A stretch of 64,000 bases of DNA. Origin: Cryptomeria japonica. Lineage: Eukaryota > Streptophyta > Pinopsida > Cupressales > Cupressaceae. The DNA lies in assembly GCF_030272615.1 (NCBI RefSeq), contig NW_026728908.1, positions 451,001 through 515,000 on the forward strand, written 5' to 3'. A program made the position numbers and the translations under genes. Shown piece by piece: positions 55,601 to 64,000 of the stretch. Under the pieces are notes generated by a model. The model had not been told where the DNA came from. It made no database searches and saw nothing but the letters and a program-made list of their open reading frames with translations. How positions within the stretch are numbered: the first letter of the stretch is position 1; every line of letters starts with the position of its first letter.

Positions 55601-57352
55601 CATTTTGACGGGTATCTCGACCTGTAACAGTTGGTTTATAATGTTTGTTTCTCCTTCAGAGCGAGAAGTACCCGCCAGCCCTTGTGCATCCTTGCTCCTT
55701 GACATCTCCTTCTCCAGTTCCGCTCGTGCCTCCAGTGCCTTTCGTTTTTCCGTGCGGGGGTCTGGATAAGTGGTTGTTTTCGTCTTTGACCTTGTTATGG
55801 CGAGTGCATCCTCCGTTTCTACATTCAATAGGTTCACGCCAGATTTGGGACAATTGCCATCATCATGGTCCCCCGGACCGCACCACTTGCAAAGTTTTTG
55901 TGGTGCTTCCTCCACCGTACAGTCTCTGGCGAAATGCCCCCAGTGATTGCAAGCTCGGCATTGTATCATCGGCCGCCCTTTAGCGTCGTATTGGATTCGG
56001 CTTCTATTATTCGTATTGTTATTATTACCTCTCCCTCGCCTGTTGTTTCGGTAGCCACCAAACGAGGCGTTGTTGCTCGCAGGCTGGGACGTGCCGGCTG
56101 ACGCAGATGGTTCTGTAAAGAGAACCTGTTGGCTACGGGTCCTCATATTGTACGGACACTCCTTGGTAAGGTGTCCGGCAATCTGGCAAATATCACAAAA
56201 TGCTTTTTTCGGACAAGACCCTTTGGTGTGTCCGTCGGTACGGCAGTCCGTGCACCATAACTCCCCTTCGTCGCCCTTGCTTGTGCTTCCTTTGGTTGCC
56301 TTTATCTCTCTCATCATTCGCTCCATATCTTTCTGGAGAGCCCGTACCTTCCGATTAGAGTCGTCATCACTGCTATCACTTTTGTCAGAAGAGGAATCAT
56401 CCTCCGACGAGGATTTATTTTTCTTCTTCTTGGACGTCTTCTGTTCACTTTCTAAATCCATTGCCCTGTTATAGGCGTCGGAATATGAAGAAGGAGGTAC
56501 TATCTTCATTTTTCGTCTAAGGGATTTCTTTAGACCTTCCACGAACCACCGTTTTTTCAGTCCGTCTGCCGGCTGGTTCTCCATCTTTCCTAGCAGCTCT
56601 TTGAGCCGCCGGCTGTAGGTTCGGACAGTCTCGTCCTTCCTCTGTTTCGTGCCGTAGATTTCGGCTACGATCTCATTGTCGTCTCTTAGGAGACGAAACT
56701 CTGCTTGAAATTCCTTCTTCAGGTCTGCCCATGTGCCAATTTTAGCCTTATCCGTATCCGAAAACCAGTCGATGGCTACGCCCCTCAGGGTTGCGGGAAA
56801 CTGTGTTACCCACTCGTCCTCATCGGTAACACCATTCGCTCCCCAAATTGTTTCAGAAGTGCGACAGTGGCGAACAGGGTCTTCTTTCCCATCCCCATGG
56901 AACTTTGGAAGTTTTTGTTTTTGTGCCATACCTTGCTTTTTTACTACTGGTGGCTGTTGTCCTACTCCGGATGGGTCAGATCCTATAAGGGGTGCTTGAC
57001 CGCCGTGCCCCGGTGTCCCTCCGACACTCCTAGCAGCCCCGGTGTCTTCTCCCTCTCCTGCCTCCTCCCCACTCCCTAGAGTTTTGCTAGCCTCTGGTGT
57101 GTGTGGCACGTCCCTCAACTCCCTCAACTGGGTTTTGGTACACTCTATCCTGCGGCGGGTTTCCGCAAGTAACTCCTCCCGACTCCGTGGGTGGCCGCTG
57201 GCCTCACCATCCCCTTCGGAGCGTTCCTCCTCTCTTCGCTTATACCTCTGTCGCCTTTCCGCTTGCTGTTCAAGGATCAAGGCACGTTGGGCTACTGCAC
57301 GTTCATCTATATATTGTGGCTTATTTTTGTCTTTATTCAATGTATTGGGCAT
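52649..57352 (-). CDS. gag-pol: M gag-pol polyprotein, 1567 aa, lacking RNase H
   Basis: ATG 57352 to stop at 52649, uninterrupted. Capsid-like region about residues 140-300 (FPATLRGVAIDWFSDT, EFRLLRDDNEIVAEIYGT). Four CCHC knuckles: C367-C380, C386-C399, C465-C478, C488-C501. Protease DGG at 653-655. RT about 900-1098, with RICVDFRCLN, FSRYNQI and FLDD (1090-1093). Directly after DDWSIYSTE the protein jumps to DQLSRIKSGEP, so RT thumb, connection and RNase H are absent (247 codons present in P). Integrase: H1198, H1205, C1236, C1239; core residues E1268 (normally D), D1329, E1365; C-terminus with KWLGPYRIREVA. RT also shows G1032R and P1068L-type changes compared with P. Gag and Pol share one frame, so one polyprotein is expected. 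It probably depends on relatives for reverse transcription and perhaps integration. Confidence 0.95.
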   Translation of the reverse strand: MPNTLNKDKNKPQYIDERAVAQRALILEQQAERRQRYKRREEERSEGDGEASGHPRSREELLAETRRRIECTKTQLRELRDVPHTPEASKTLGSGEEAGEGEDTGAARSVGGTPGHGGQAPLIGSDPSGVGQQPPVVKKQGMAQKQKLPKFHGDGKEDPVRHCRTSETIWGANGVTDEDEWVTQFPATLRGVAIDWFSDTDKAKIGTWADLKKEFQAEFRLLRDDNEIVAEIYGTKQRKDETVRTYSRRLKELLGKMENQPADGLKKRWFVEGLKKSLRRKMKIVPPSSYSDAYNRAMDLESEQKTSKKKKNKSSSEDDSSSDKSDSSDDDSNRKVRALQKDMERMMREIKATKGSTSKGDEGELWCTDCRTDGHTKGSCPKKAFCDICQIAGHLTKECPYNMRTRSQQVLFTEPSASAGTSQPASNNASFGGYRNNRRGRGNNNNTNNRSRIQYDAKGRPMIQCRACNHWGHFARDCTVEEAPQKLCKWCGPGDHDDGNCPKSGVNLLNVETEDALAITRSKTKTTTYPDPRTEKRKALEARAELEKEMSRSKDAQGLAGTSRSEGETNIINQLLQVEIPVKMKDLLESMPHLRATLLQSAIITPVGQPIHGKDNLGETATDPLTLTINNGRHPAVVEMGILGTILTDTIVDGGSGVNVLPEETWKKLGKPTLWPSTFNLLGADQHGIKPLGTLMAQQVTIGTQPFVLNFVVIPLKKKGYDAILGRGWLVAAKANHNWKKNTLSMEKAGRRYTIDLKTQLVSEELASESESDGDDTDEGKEGREPDDEGILGIQACSEDETDSLRGLFHWQMEDYELLYGCNMLGIEGPDMNEFPPEYGQYKEGDVPVDDAPAHQFDKSKPIRYEESALQVTNLGETSEQKNILVGDDWNPVLKTAAFKIFTEYKDVFAWTYKDLKGVPQELCVHRIPLVPGAVPVRKRPYRMNKNYAARVNNEIDRMLESGIIFKVQTSEWVSPIVISLKKEADQIRICVDFRCLNAVTIKDPFPIPFTDTILEEVAGHEIYSFMDGFSRYNQISIAEEDKLKTTFVVEDGVYAYNRMPFGLCNALATFQRIILHIFDKMSVGNFKAFLDDWSIYSTEDQLSRIKSGEPAEGVSEDFSDAHLFRIAILPHWYTSVGEYLSTSKFPKEMPPGERRKLVLRSRTFQLINGLLYKMGLDQILRRCVLEEEIPGVLREAHEGAAGGHMGPDTIARKVLLAGLWWPTLHNDAREWVTNCDTCQRAGRLLKRDFMPLNSSHAQELFERWGLEFVGPLKPSRARRCRYIVVATEYLTKWVEARALADNSAVSTAKFIYEQIITRYGIPIQLTSDRGGHFVNHIVRLLTTEFKIFHSLSSPYYPRANGQAEATNKIIVSVIYKSCGVEKEDWEERLPSVLWAYRTTYKVTIGQTPFQLMYGQEAVVPVEFMVPSLRIAIDNKLGDMESLRERLYALNKLDERRTMAQWVTDVAQQRRKYWHDQHIRRARFTPGQLVLKYNGRNEIKPGKFRVKWLGPYRIREVAANGSVKLSTLDGQEILEGVNGSKLKVYHQRLEARRSSPTGGAQSQSDNK

Positions 57353-57490
57353 TAATTCCCAGACCGCTTTCTATATACTTGACATAAAAAGTAGAACACT
57401 TTTATTCATTCATAATGTGGAAGACAAGTTTATGCCAACAATATGACATAATTATTACAATAAGTGTTCTTTTATTCCGTCCCGTATGGC

Positions 57491-57856
57491 TCACGGTGCA
57501 AATGCCCCTGACCTGGCGCCATCTCGTTCTGCTTCCTGTTCCTCGTACTGCTGCAAAATTTGTTGGCGTCGCTCGTCCTGGGCAATCTCCTCCAGGCGAG
57601 CTTGTTGTGCCAACGATGCTTGTGCTAGCAGTCGGGGGAGATGGTTCATCAACCGATTTACCTCCGGACTCACTTCCAACGCTGTCCACACGGCACTTGG
57701 TGGGACTTCGGCCTCCGCCGCCTCTCGTCATACGTAGGTCTGAATGGCTACTTGGAGTAGAATCGAAAATTCTCTCGTCGCAGTGTCTTCTCCTACGTAG
57801 AGTTCTGTTTGGGCATCGTCGACCTCTGGGTTCACCTCACCAACGGGTAGGCCCAT
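57491..57856 (-). pseudogene. M leader frame between primer site and gag
   Basis: ATG 57856 opens MGLPVGEVNPEVDDAQTELY and continues to 57491, 121 codons, with one TGA at 57728-57730 where P has CGA (Arg). Residues after the stop include VWTALEVSPEVNRLMNHLPR and the Arg/Gln-rich ARLEEIAQDERRQQILQQYE, likely helical. The same frame is conserved in P. The single CGA-to-TGA change looks recent. No family is recognised; a small RNA-binding or regulatory leader protein is possible. Confidence 0.6.
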
Positions 57857-57914
57857 TGTGTCTGTGCGCCATCCGTGTCTCCGTGTCTCCGTGTCTCCTG
57901 TTCCGAGTTCGTGT

Positions 57915-57928
57915 CGGCAACGGCGCCA
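57915..57928 (-). other. M primer-binding site (tRNA-Asp type)
   Basis: Minus strand TGGCGCCGTTGCCG, two bases after the 5' LTR end. Complementary to the 3' end of plant tRNA-Asp(GUC). Confidence 0.85.
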
Positions 57929-57930
57929 AA

Positions 57931-58207
57931 TGTTTACCTCACTGGGTAAACAGGAAGAATGCAGAAATCGAACAGCAATGTACAATGCAAATATAAAAGA
58001 AGTACCAGAATAAGCTTTCCATTAATGTCAAAGGATGTTCATATTATATCCGTCGTCAACATTACATGTCCTCCCACACCCGGAGGTGATACAATATATG
58101 ACTGCCGAAGGGGTGCGACACAACCGTCGCGACTCCAACTACCTACCCGTCGGCTAACTAACTATTGATAATTAACATTACTAACTATACACTTTTTCCC
58201 GATAACA
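57931..58207 (-). repeat. M 5' LTR, 277 bp
   Basis: Apparently identical to 48888-49164. Its plus-strand left edge is the terminal hairpin adjacent to the primer site; its plus-strand right edge ...GATAACA meets the GAGAC target copy. Confidence 0.95.
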
Positions 58208-58212
58208 GAGAC
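58208..58212 (+). other. Target-site duplication of M, right copy
   Basis: GAGAC directly after the M LTR end, identical to 48883-48887. Confidence 0.95.
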
Positions 58213-58507
58213 GGCAATGCGAGAATTTTCAATTTTGCTCCAGGTAGCCATTCAGACCTACATCCGACAAGAGGCGGCGGAGGCAGAAATCCCACCGAGT
58301 GTCGTATGGACAGCGCTAGAGGTTAGCCCGGCAGTAAACCGGTTGATGAACCACCTCCCCCGGTTGCTTGCACAGGCATCGTTGGCACAACAGGCCCGCC
58401 TGGAGGAGATTGCCCAGGAAGAGCGACGACAACAAATCCTGCAACGCTACGAAGAGAACAGCCAACGGGAAACGGAAAGAGATGGCGCCAGGCCAGGAGG
58501 GAATTGA
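58213..58507 (+). CDS. P leader frame, second part
   Basis: Continues the frame from 48814-48887: AMREFSILLQVAIQTYIRQE, then VWTALEVSPAVNRLMNHLPR and ARLEEIAQEERRQQILQRYE, ending at TGA 58505-58507. Apart from the M insertion this frame is open in P, even though P gag-pol has several stops. About 120 bp separate it from the gag start. Confidence 0.65.
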
Positions 58508-58627
58508 ACCTTGAACTTCTTATTTTCAAATAAAAGTGTCATTGACACGAGTTGTATTTGAGCAGATGAATTAATAAAGACATGTTTTGATTTATGTATT
58601 GTGAGTTATGGGAATGTGCGACAATTA

Positions 58628-60855
58628 ATGCCAAACCTATTAAATAAAGATAGAAATAAAAAACCAGAAACGAACGAGTGGGAGGCCACGCAGAGGGCCT
58701 TGATTCTGGAGCAGCAAGTAGAACGTAGACGGACGCTGAGGCAACTTGCCGAAGGACGACCTGCCGAAGGGGGGCCCGGGGGGAACCAAGGAGGTGTCAC
58801 GGAGGGTGCAGAGGCCGACAGAAATTTCTACGCATCGCCAAATCATCGTAGGACACGGAGCCACGAAGAGTTTCTGGAAGAAACAAGGTTACGGCGAAAT
58901 CTAGTCGAGGAGACTCGGGATCAGTTTAGAAACTTATCCCTTACGCCACGGAGTGAAGATCACCAACGGGAAGCAGGAGTGGGCGCGTGTGAGAGCGAAG
59001 GGGAGAGCAACCGTATGGCTATAGGTGCCACACACGACAGGCAAAACACCGTACCTCCAGTCGTCCACGCAGGACACACCACCAACGCCACCGGAGGAAG
59101 TAGCGCAGGGCCACAGACATAGACACAACCGCCCCTAGGAAGACGACCAGGGATGGCAAGTAAACAAAAATTGCCAAAGTTCACAGGGGGCAGCAAGGAA
59201 GACCCCTTACGGCACTGCCGTACATGTGAAACCATTTGATCTGCCAATGGAGTGACAGACCAGAATGACTGGGTACAGCAGTTCCCAGCCACGTTACGTG
59301 GAGTTGCCATAGATTGGTACTCCGATATAGATAAGCAAAAAGTGGCCACGTGGGCCAACCTACAGAAGGAATTCACGGAGGAGTTTCGATTGCTCCGTGA
59401 TGACAACGAAATTGTAACAGAGATATACAGTACCAAACAAGGTACCAAGGAGACAGTACGGGCATACAACAGGAGACTGAAGGAATTGTTGGGTAAAATG
59501 GAAAGCCAACCGACTGAGGGCTTGAAAAAACGATGGTTCGTGGAAGGATTGAAATCCTCCCTAAGGAAAAAAATGAAAATTGTACCCCCAACGTCATATG
59601 ACGACGCCTATAATAGGGCGATGGACCTAGAGAGCGAATACAAAACATCAAGGAAGAAGAAAAGTAATAAATATTCATCTGACGATGATGAAGATTCTGA
59701 CGGGGAAAGCAGTAGCGGTGGCGAATCGAGTAAAAAGGTGCACGCTCTCCAAAAGGACATGGAACGAATGCTGAAAGAATTCAAAGCCATGAAAGGGAGT
59801 ACAAGTAAAACGGAAGAAAATGACGTGTGGTGTACCGACTGTAGGAGTGACGGACACACTAAAGGGTCCTGTCCCAAGAAGGCTTTCTGCGACATTTGCC
59901 AAATTGCGGGACATTTGACAAAGGAATGTCCCTACAATATGAAAACCAGGAACCAACAAGTTCTCTTCACGCAAGAGCAGCCGGCCGCCGGAACTTCGCA
60001 AACCGCCAACAATAATGCATCACCTAGCGGATATCGGAACAACAGGCGAGGGGGGAGGACCAATAATAATAATAGGAGCCGAATCCAATATGATGCAAAG
60101 GGACGGCCAATGATCCAGTGCCGAGCCTGCAATCAATGGGGCCACTTTGCTAGAGAATGCACCTCAGAAGAAACTCCACAAAAATTATGCAAATGGTGTG
60201 GGCTTGGAGACCACGATGATGGAACGTGCCCAAAGTCTGGAGTGAACCTGCTCAACATCGACAGGAGGGAGGAACAGGTATTGGCAATCACACGGTCGCA
60301 GGCAAAGAAGGCCACACACCCGGACCCTCGCACGGAGAAGCAACGGGCGCTAGAGGCCAAGGCAGAAGTGGCGAAGGAAATGTTGGCACAAAGGAGCACG
60401 CAAGAAGCGGTAAGTACTTCCCGATCTGAGGTGGAGGAAAATATCCTGAAGCAAATGCTGCAAATTGAAGTGCCGGTGAAAATGAAGGACCTCCTGGAAA
60501 CGATGCCGCAATTATGTACGGCACTCCTACGTACGGTCCAAGTAACCCCGCACAGTCAAGCAACCCGGAATACAGATGGTACCAACAAAACACCTACAGA
60601 CCCATTGGTCCTGACACTATACAGTGGCCAACACCCAGCAGTGGTAGAAATGGGAATATTGGGAACCATTCTGACTGACACTATCGTCAACAGCAGGTCC
60701 GGAGTGAATGTGCTTCCGGAAGAAACCTGGAAGCAGCTTGGCAAACCAACACTATGGCCGTCAACCTTTAACTTACTGGGAGTGGATCAACATGGTATCA
60801 AACCCCTTGGAAAGCTCATGGCGCAACAAGTGACCATCAGGACAACCATTTGTCC
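58628..60855 (+). pseudogene. gag: P gag and protease, broken
   Basis: Start ATG 58628 (MPNLLNKDRNKK) aligns with the M gag start. In-frame stops are TAG 59120-59122 and TGA 59237-59239 (Trp in M). Capsid motifs FPATLRGVAIDWYSD and EFRLLRDDNEIVTEIYST follow. Four knuckles are intact: 59831-59872, 59888-59929, 60119-60160 and 60188-60229. The protease active site is changed from DGG to NSR (60689-60697). A one-base loss near 60840 shifts the frame within protease. Confidence 0.9.
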
Positions 60856-61676
60856 TCGACTTCGTGGTGATTCCGCTAGCCAAGAAAGGATACGATGCCA
60901 TTCTGGGCAAAGGGTGGTTGGTGGCAGCCAGGGTGAATCACAATTGGAAGCGTAACACGTTGTCAATGGAGAAAGCCGGGAGAAAATTTATTATCGACCT
61001 GAAAACACAACTTGTGAGCGAAGAACTCGCGTCAGAGTCGGAATCAGACGGCGAAGGCGGAGTTGACGGAGGAAAGTACGGAAGGGAACCGAACGAGGAA
61101 GGCGTTCTCGGAATCCAAGGATGTTCTGAGGACGAGACCAATTCCCTTAATGGGCTTTTCCACTGGCAAATGGAGGACTACGAGTTGCTGTATGGGTGTA
61201 ACATGTTGCAGGTAGACGAGGATCGGGACGAGAACGAATTTCCGCCAGCATACGGGGAATACACCGAAGGAGATGCCCCGGTCAACGAAGTACCAGCACA
61301 CAGGTTTGATATGACAAAACCAATCCGATACGAAGAATCCGTAAAACCTACAAACCTCGGCATGGAAGCAGAGCCAAGAAACATCCTGGTTGGCGACGAT
61401 TGGAACCCAGTCCTGAAAACCGCTGCGTTTAAAATATTCATGGAATACAAGGATGTATTCGTTTGGACGTATAAGGACCTCAAAGGGGTGCCACCAAAAC
61501 TGTGCGTACACAAAATTTCACTCGTACCTGGGGCCGTACCTATACGGAAGAGGCCATACAGAATGAATAAAAACTATGCGGCAAGAGTGAATGATGAAAT
61601 TGAACGTATGCTTGAAGCCGGGATTATTTTTAAAGTGTCGACCAGCGAGTGGTTATCGCCCATAGTGATCCCTTAA
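60856..61676 (+). pseudogene. P protease end, linker and RT N-terminus
   Basis: The frame resumes with VIPLAKKGYDAILGKGWLVA (protease C-terminal motif), then an acidic linker (SESESDGEGG, FHWQMEDYELLYGCNML) and the RT start (KRPYRMNKNYAARVNDEIER). It ends at a TAA (61674-61676) caused by loss of one base in the CCTTAAAAAGGAG stretch, compared with M. The linker between protease and RT is shared with M. Confidence 0.88.
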
Positions 61677-62770
61677 AAAGGAGGCAAACCAGATACGAAT
61701 CTGCGTGGATTTCAGATGCCTTAACGCGGTCACCATAAAATACCCGTTTCCAATACCATTTACGGATAGCATCTTGGAAGAAGTGGCCGGTCATGAAATC
61801 TATTCATTCATGGATGGATTTTCTGGGTATAACCAGATATCCATCGCCGAAGAAGACAAATTAAAAACCACCTTCATAGTGGAGGATGGCGTGTACGCAT
61901 ATAATCGAATGTCGTTCGGATTATGCAACGCACCAGCGACCTTTCAACGGATAATCCTTCACATATTTGAAAAGATGTCAGTAGGGAACTTCAGGGCGTT
62001 CCTGGACGACTGGTCCATCTACAGTAACCAAGATACACATTTGGCCGCACTGGGCGAATGCATGGAGAGATGCAGGCGAGCTCGCCTAGCACTCAACCCC
62101 AAAAAATGCAGATTCATGGTGCCTCAAGGGAAGCTATTAGGACACATAGTGTGTAAGGCTGGACTCAAGACTGACCCAGACAAGATTCGGGTGATAGTAG
62201 AAATGGAGGCACCCACAGATGTCACGGGAGTCAAATCCTTCCTAGGACACATAGGGTATTAGAGGCGATTTATCAAAAATTTTGCTCGAGTATCCTGCCC
62301 TTTGGACAAGCTGACAAGGAAAGGTGACCGGTATATATGGGGGACGGCTCAGGAGGAGGCCTTCCAAGAACTGAAGTCACGGTTGGTGGGTGCGCCAATC
62401 CTAACATACCCTGACTGGGACAAAGAGTTCCACGTACACATTGATGCATCCAACTTTGCCATAGGGGCCACACTGGCGCAGGTTGGCGACCACGGGCTAG
62501 ATCACCCGGTCTACTTTGCAAGCAGACTCCTGTCGAAGGCAGAGAAAAATTATAGCACCACAGAAAGGGAAGCCCTCGGGATGGTGTACTCCGTCTAGAA
62601 ATTTCGACATTACTTGCTCGCCACCCCGTTCACATTTTATGTGGACCACCAGGCTTTAATGTATCTGGTAAACAAGCCAATTATCCAAGGACGAATCAAT
62701 CGATGGCTGCTATTGTTGCAGGAATTTACATTCAACATTATAGTAAGACCTGGGAAGAGCCATGTGATAG
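61677..62770 (+). pseudogene. P RT and RNase H
   Basis: RT core: ICVDFRCLNAVTIKYPFPIP, FSGYNQI, SFGLCNAPATFQR and FLDD at 61999-62010 (F in place of the usual Y, shared with M). Thumb and connection follow: LNPKKCRFMVPQGKLLGHIV and KSFLGHIGY, then a TAG (62260-62262) where YRRFI is expected. RNase H: HVHIDASNFAIGATLAQVG, SRLLSKAEKNYSTTEREALG, a TAG (62596-62598), FYVDHQALMYLV and VIADQLSRI. The segment 62032-62772 (741 bp) has no counterpart in M. Confidence 0.92.
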
Positions 62771-64000
62771 CCGACCAGCTGTCGAGAATCCAATCAGGAG
62801 AACCAGCCGAAGGAGTGAACGAAGATTTTCCAGACGCTCACTTATGTCGCATCGCGGTTCTCCCCACCTGGTACGCAAGCGTGGGGGAATATTTGTCGAC
62901 ATCACAGTTTCCGAGGGAGATGCCACCAGGAGAAAGAAGGAAACTAGTACTGAGGAGCAGGACATTCCAACTCATTAATGGCCTATTGTATAAAATGGGG
63001 CCCGATCAGATCCTACGGCGATGCGTCCTAGAAGAGGAAATTTCAGGCGTCTTAAGGGAAGCACATGAAGGGCTCGCAGGTGGACACATGGGGCCCGACA
63101 CCACGGCGAGGAAAGTTCTGTTGGCAGGACTGTGGTGGCCGACACTACATAATGACGCCAGGGAGTGGGTAACAAGCTGTGATACATGCCAACGGGCTGG
63201 ATGACCATTAAAAAGGGATTTTATGCCCCTCAACCCATCGAATGCCCAGGAACTATTTGAGAGATGGGGATTGGATTTAGTCGGACCATTAAAACCAAGT
63301 AGAGCCCGACGATGTACATACATTGTAGTGGCAACAGAATACTTGACCAAGTGGGTGGAGGCACGGGCCTTACCCGACAATTCAGCGGTCAATACAGCAA
63401 AATTCATCTATGAACACATCATTACGCGGTATGGGATTCCAATCCAACTGACAAGTGACAAAGGAGGCCATTTTGTAAATCACATAATCCGATTGCTGCC
63501 AACAGAGTTTAAAATCTTCCACTCCTTATCAAGCCCCTACTATCCACGGGCGAACAGGCAGGCCGAGGCGACCAATAAAATAATAATGTCGGTGATATAT
63601 AAGTCTTGCGGAGTGGAGAAGGATGACTGGGAGGAGCACCTACCGTCAGTACTCTGGGCATACCGAACAACTTACAAGGTAACTACTGGACAGACTCCCT
63701 TCCAGCTAATGTATGGACAAGAAGCCGTGGTGCCAGTTGAATTCATGGTGCTGAGTCTACGGATCGCCATCGATAATCGACTTGGTGACATGGAAAGCCT
63801 AAGGGAGAGACTGTACGCTTTGAACAAATTGGACGAACGAAGGATGATGGCTCAGTGGGCGCCAGAGACAGCCCAGCAAAGATGGAAGGTTTGGCACGAC
63901 AAGCATCTCCGGCGAATGAAGTTTACTCCCGAACAGCTAGTTTTGAAATTCAACGGGAAGAACGAAATTAAACTTGGGAAATTCAAAGTCCGATGGTTAG
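62771..64000 (+). pseudogene. P integrase, running off the window
   Basis: Zinc domain HEGLAGGHMGPDTTARK and CDTCQRAG, then TGA 63202-63204 (Arg codon CGA expected). The catalytic core keeps D (63274-63276, GLDLVGP), D (63457-63459, TSDKGG) and E (63565-63567, QAEATNK), with 35 residues between the last two. The C-terminus reads FTPEQLVLKFNGKNEIKLGK and is cut by the window end. Everything after 63204 is open. Confidence 0.92.

Larger units (their letters stand above)
48888..58207 (-). mobile_element. M: young, nearly intact minus-strand Ty3/gypsy element, 9320 bp
   Basis: M has two 277-bp LTRs that I read as identical, a tRNA-Asp-type primer site, a polypurine tract, a 1567-codon open gag-pol, a long extra frame after pol, and a perfect GAGAC target duplication. 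All its parts are on the minus strand. It is inserted in the leader of P, a diverged relative of the same family. Identical LTRs mean the insertion is recent. The lack of RNase H and a changed integrase residue suggest that it moved with enzymes supplied by relatives. Confidence 0.95.
48496..64000 (+). mobile_element. P: decayed Athila/Tat-like Ty3/gypsy element, interrupted by M
   Basis: P begins with a 259-bp LTR at 48496 and carries a primer site, leader frame, gag, protease, RT, RNase H and integrase; it is still coding when the window ends, so its 3' part is not seen. M sits inside its leader (48888-58207 plus one target copy). P retains the full RT-RNase H region that M lacks, so it represents the autonomous form of the family. 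It has at least six stops or frameshifts and protease active-site changes, so this copy is dead. Confidence 0.92.

Overview
The window looks like nuclear DNA of a plant with a large, repeat-rich genome. A gymnosperm is plausible but not proven. Nearly everything recognisable is LTR retrotransposon sequence of plant type: chromovirus, Tat-like and Athila-like Ty3/gypsy proteins, Copia-type LTR motifs, and primer sites matching plant initiator tRNA-Met or tRNA-Asp. There are also two tRNA-derived SINEs and long AT-rich spacers. I found no convincing host gene, rRNA, functional tRNA or CRISPR array. Most coding traces are broken by stops, frameshifts and deletions.

Layout, 1-27 kb: AT-rich spacer with a GC-rich island (485-690) and a hairpin minisatellite (2181-2380). 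A decayed chromovirus (here C1) spans about 2612-8895, with a 1.6-kb insertion near the start of its 3' LTR. A GA-rich tract (9051-9915) is followed by a probable solo LTR (9916-10640), more AT-rich DNA and a SINE (12011-12499). A decayed Tat-like element (T) runs 12749 to about 24600; its RNase H region is disrupted by Copia-LTR-like DNA. An unrecognised Gln-rich reading frame follows T's integrase (24594-25797).

Layout, 27-48 kb: mostly gene-free. It holds a second SINE with a perfect 15-bp target duplication (27457-27731), a minus-strand Copia LTR remnant (about 34717-35345), a plus-strand Copia LTR (35905-37975) split by a solo LTR (36295-37859), a degenerate 60-70-bp periodic repeat (40549-41476), and a minus-strand LTR element (L, from 42661). 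L has 1.6-kb LTRs but no visible gag-pol; instead it carries unfamiliar acidic and coiled-coil frames.

Layout, 48-64 kb: a three-level nest. L's upstream LTR is interrupted at 48496 by a plus-strand Athila/Tat-like element P, which runs off the window end. P's leader is interrupted by a related minus-strand element M (48888-58207). M has 277-bp LTRs that look identical, a GAGAC target duplication and a 1567-codon open gag-pol, so it inserted recently. Compared with P, M has lost 741 bp in frame (RT thumb/connection and all of RNase H) and carries Glu for the first catalytic Asp of integrase. M therefore looks like a recently mobilised, probably trans-dependent element. M and P share two uncommon features: four CCHC knuckles in Gag, and a short conserved reading frame between primer site and gag. 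M also has a long extra reading frame after pol (49249-51738, with one internal TAG) and an eight-unit palindrome array between pol and that frame.
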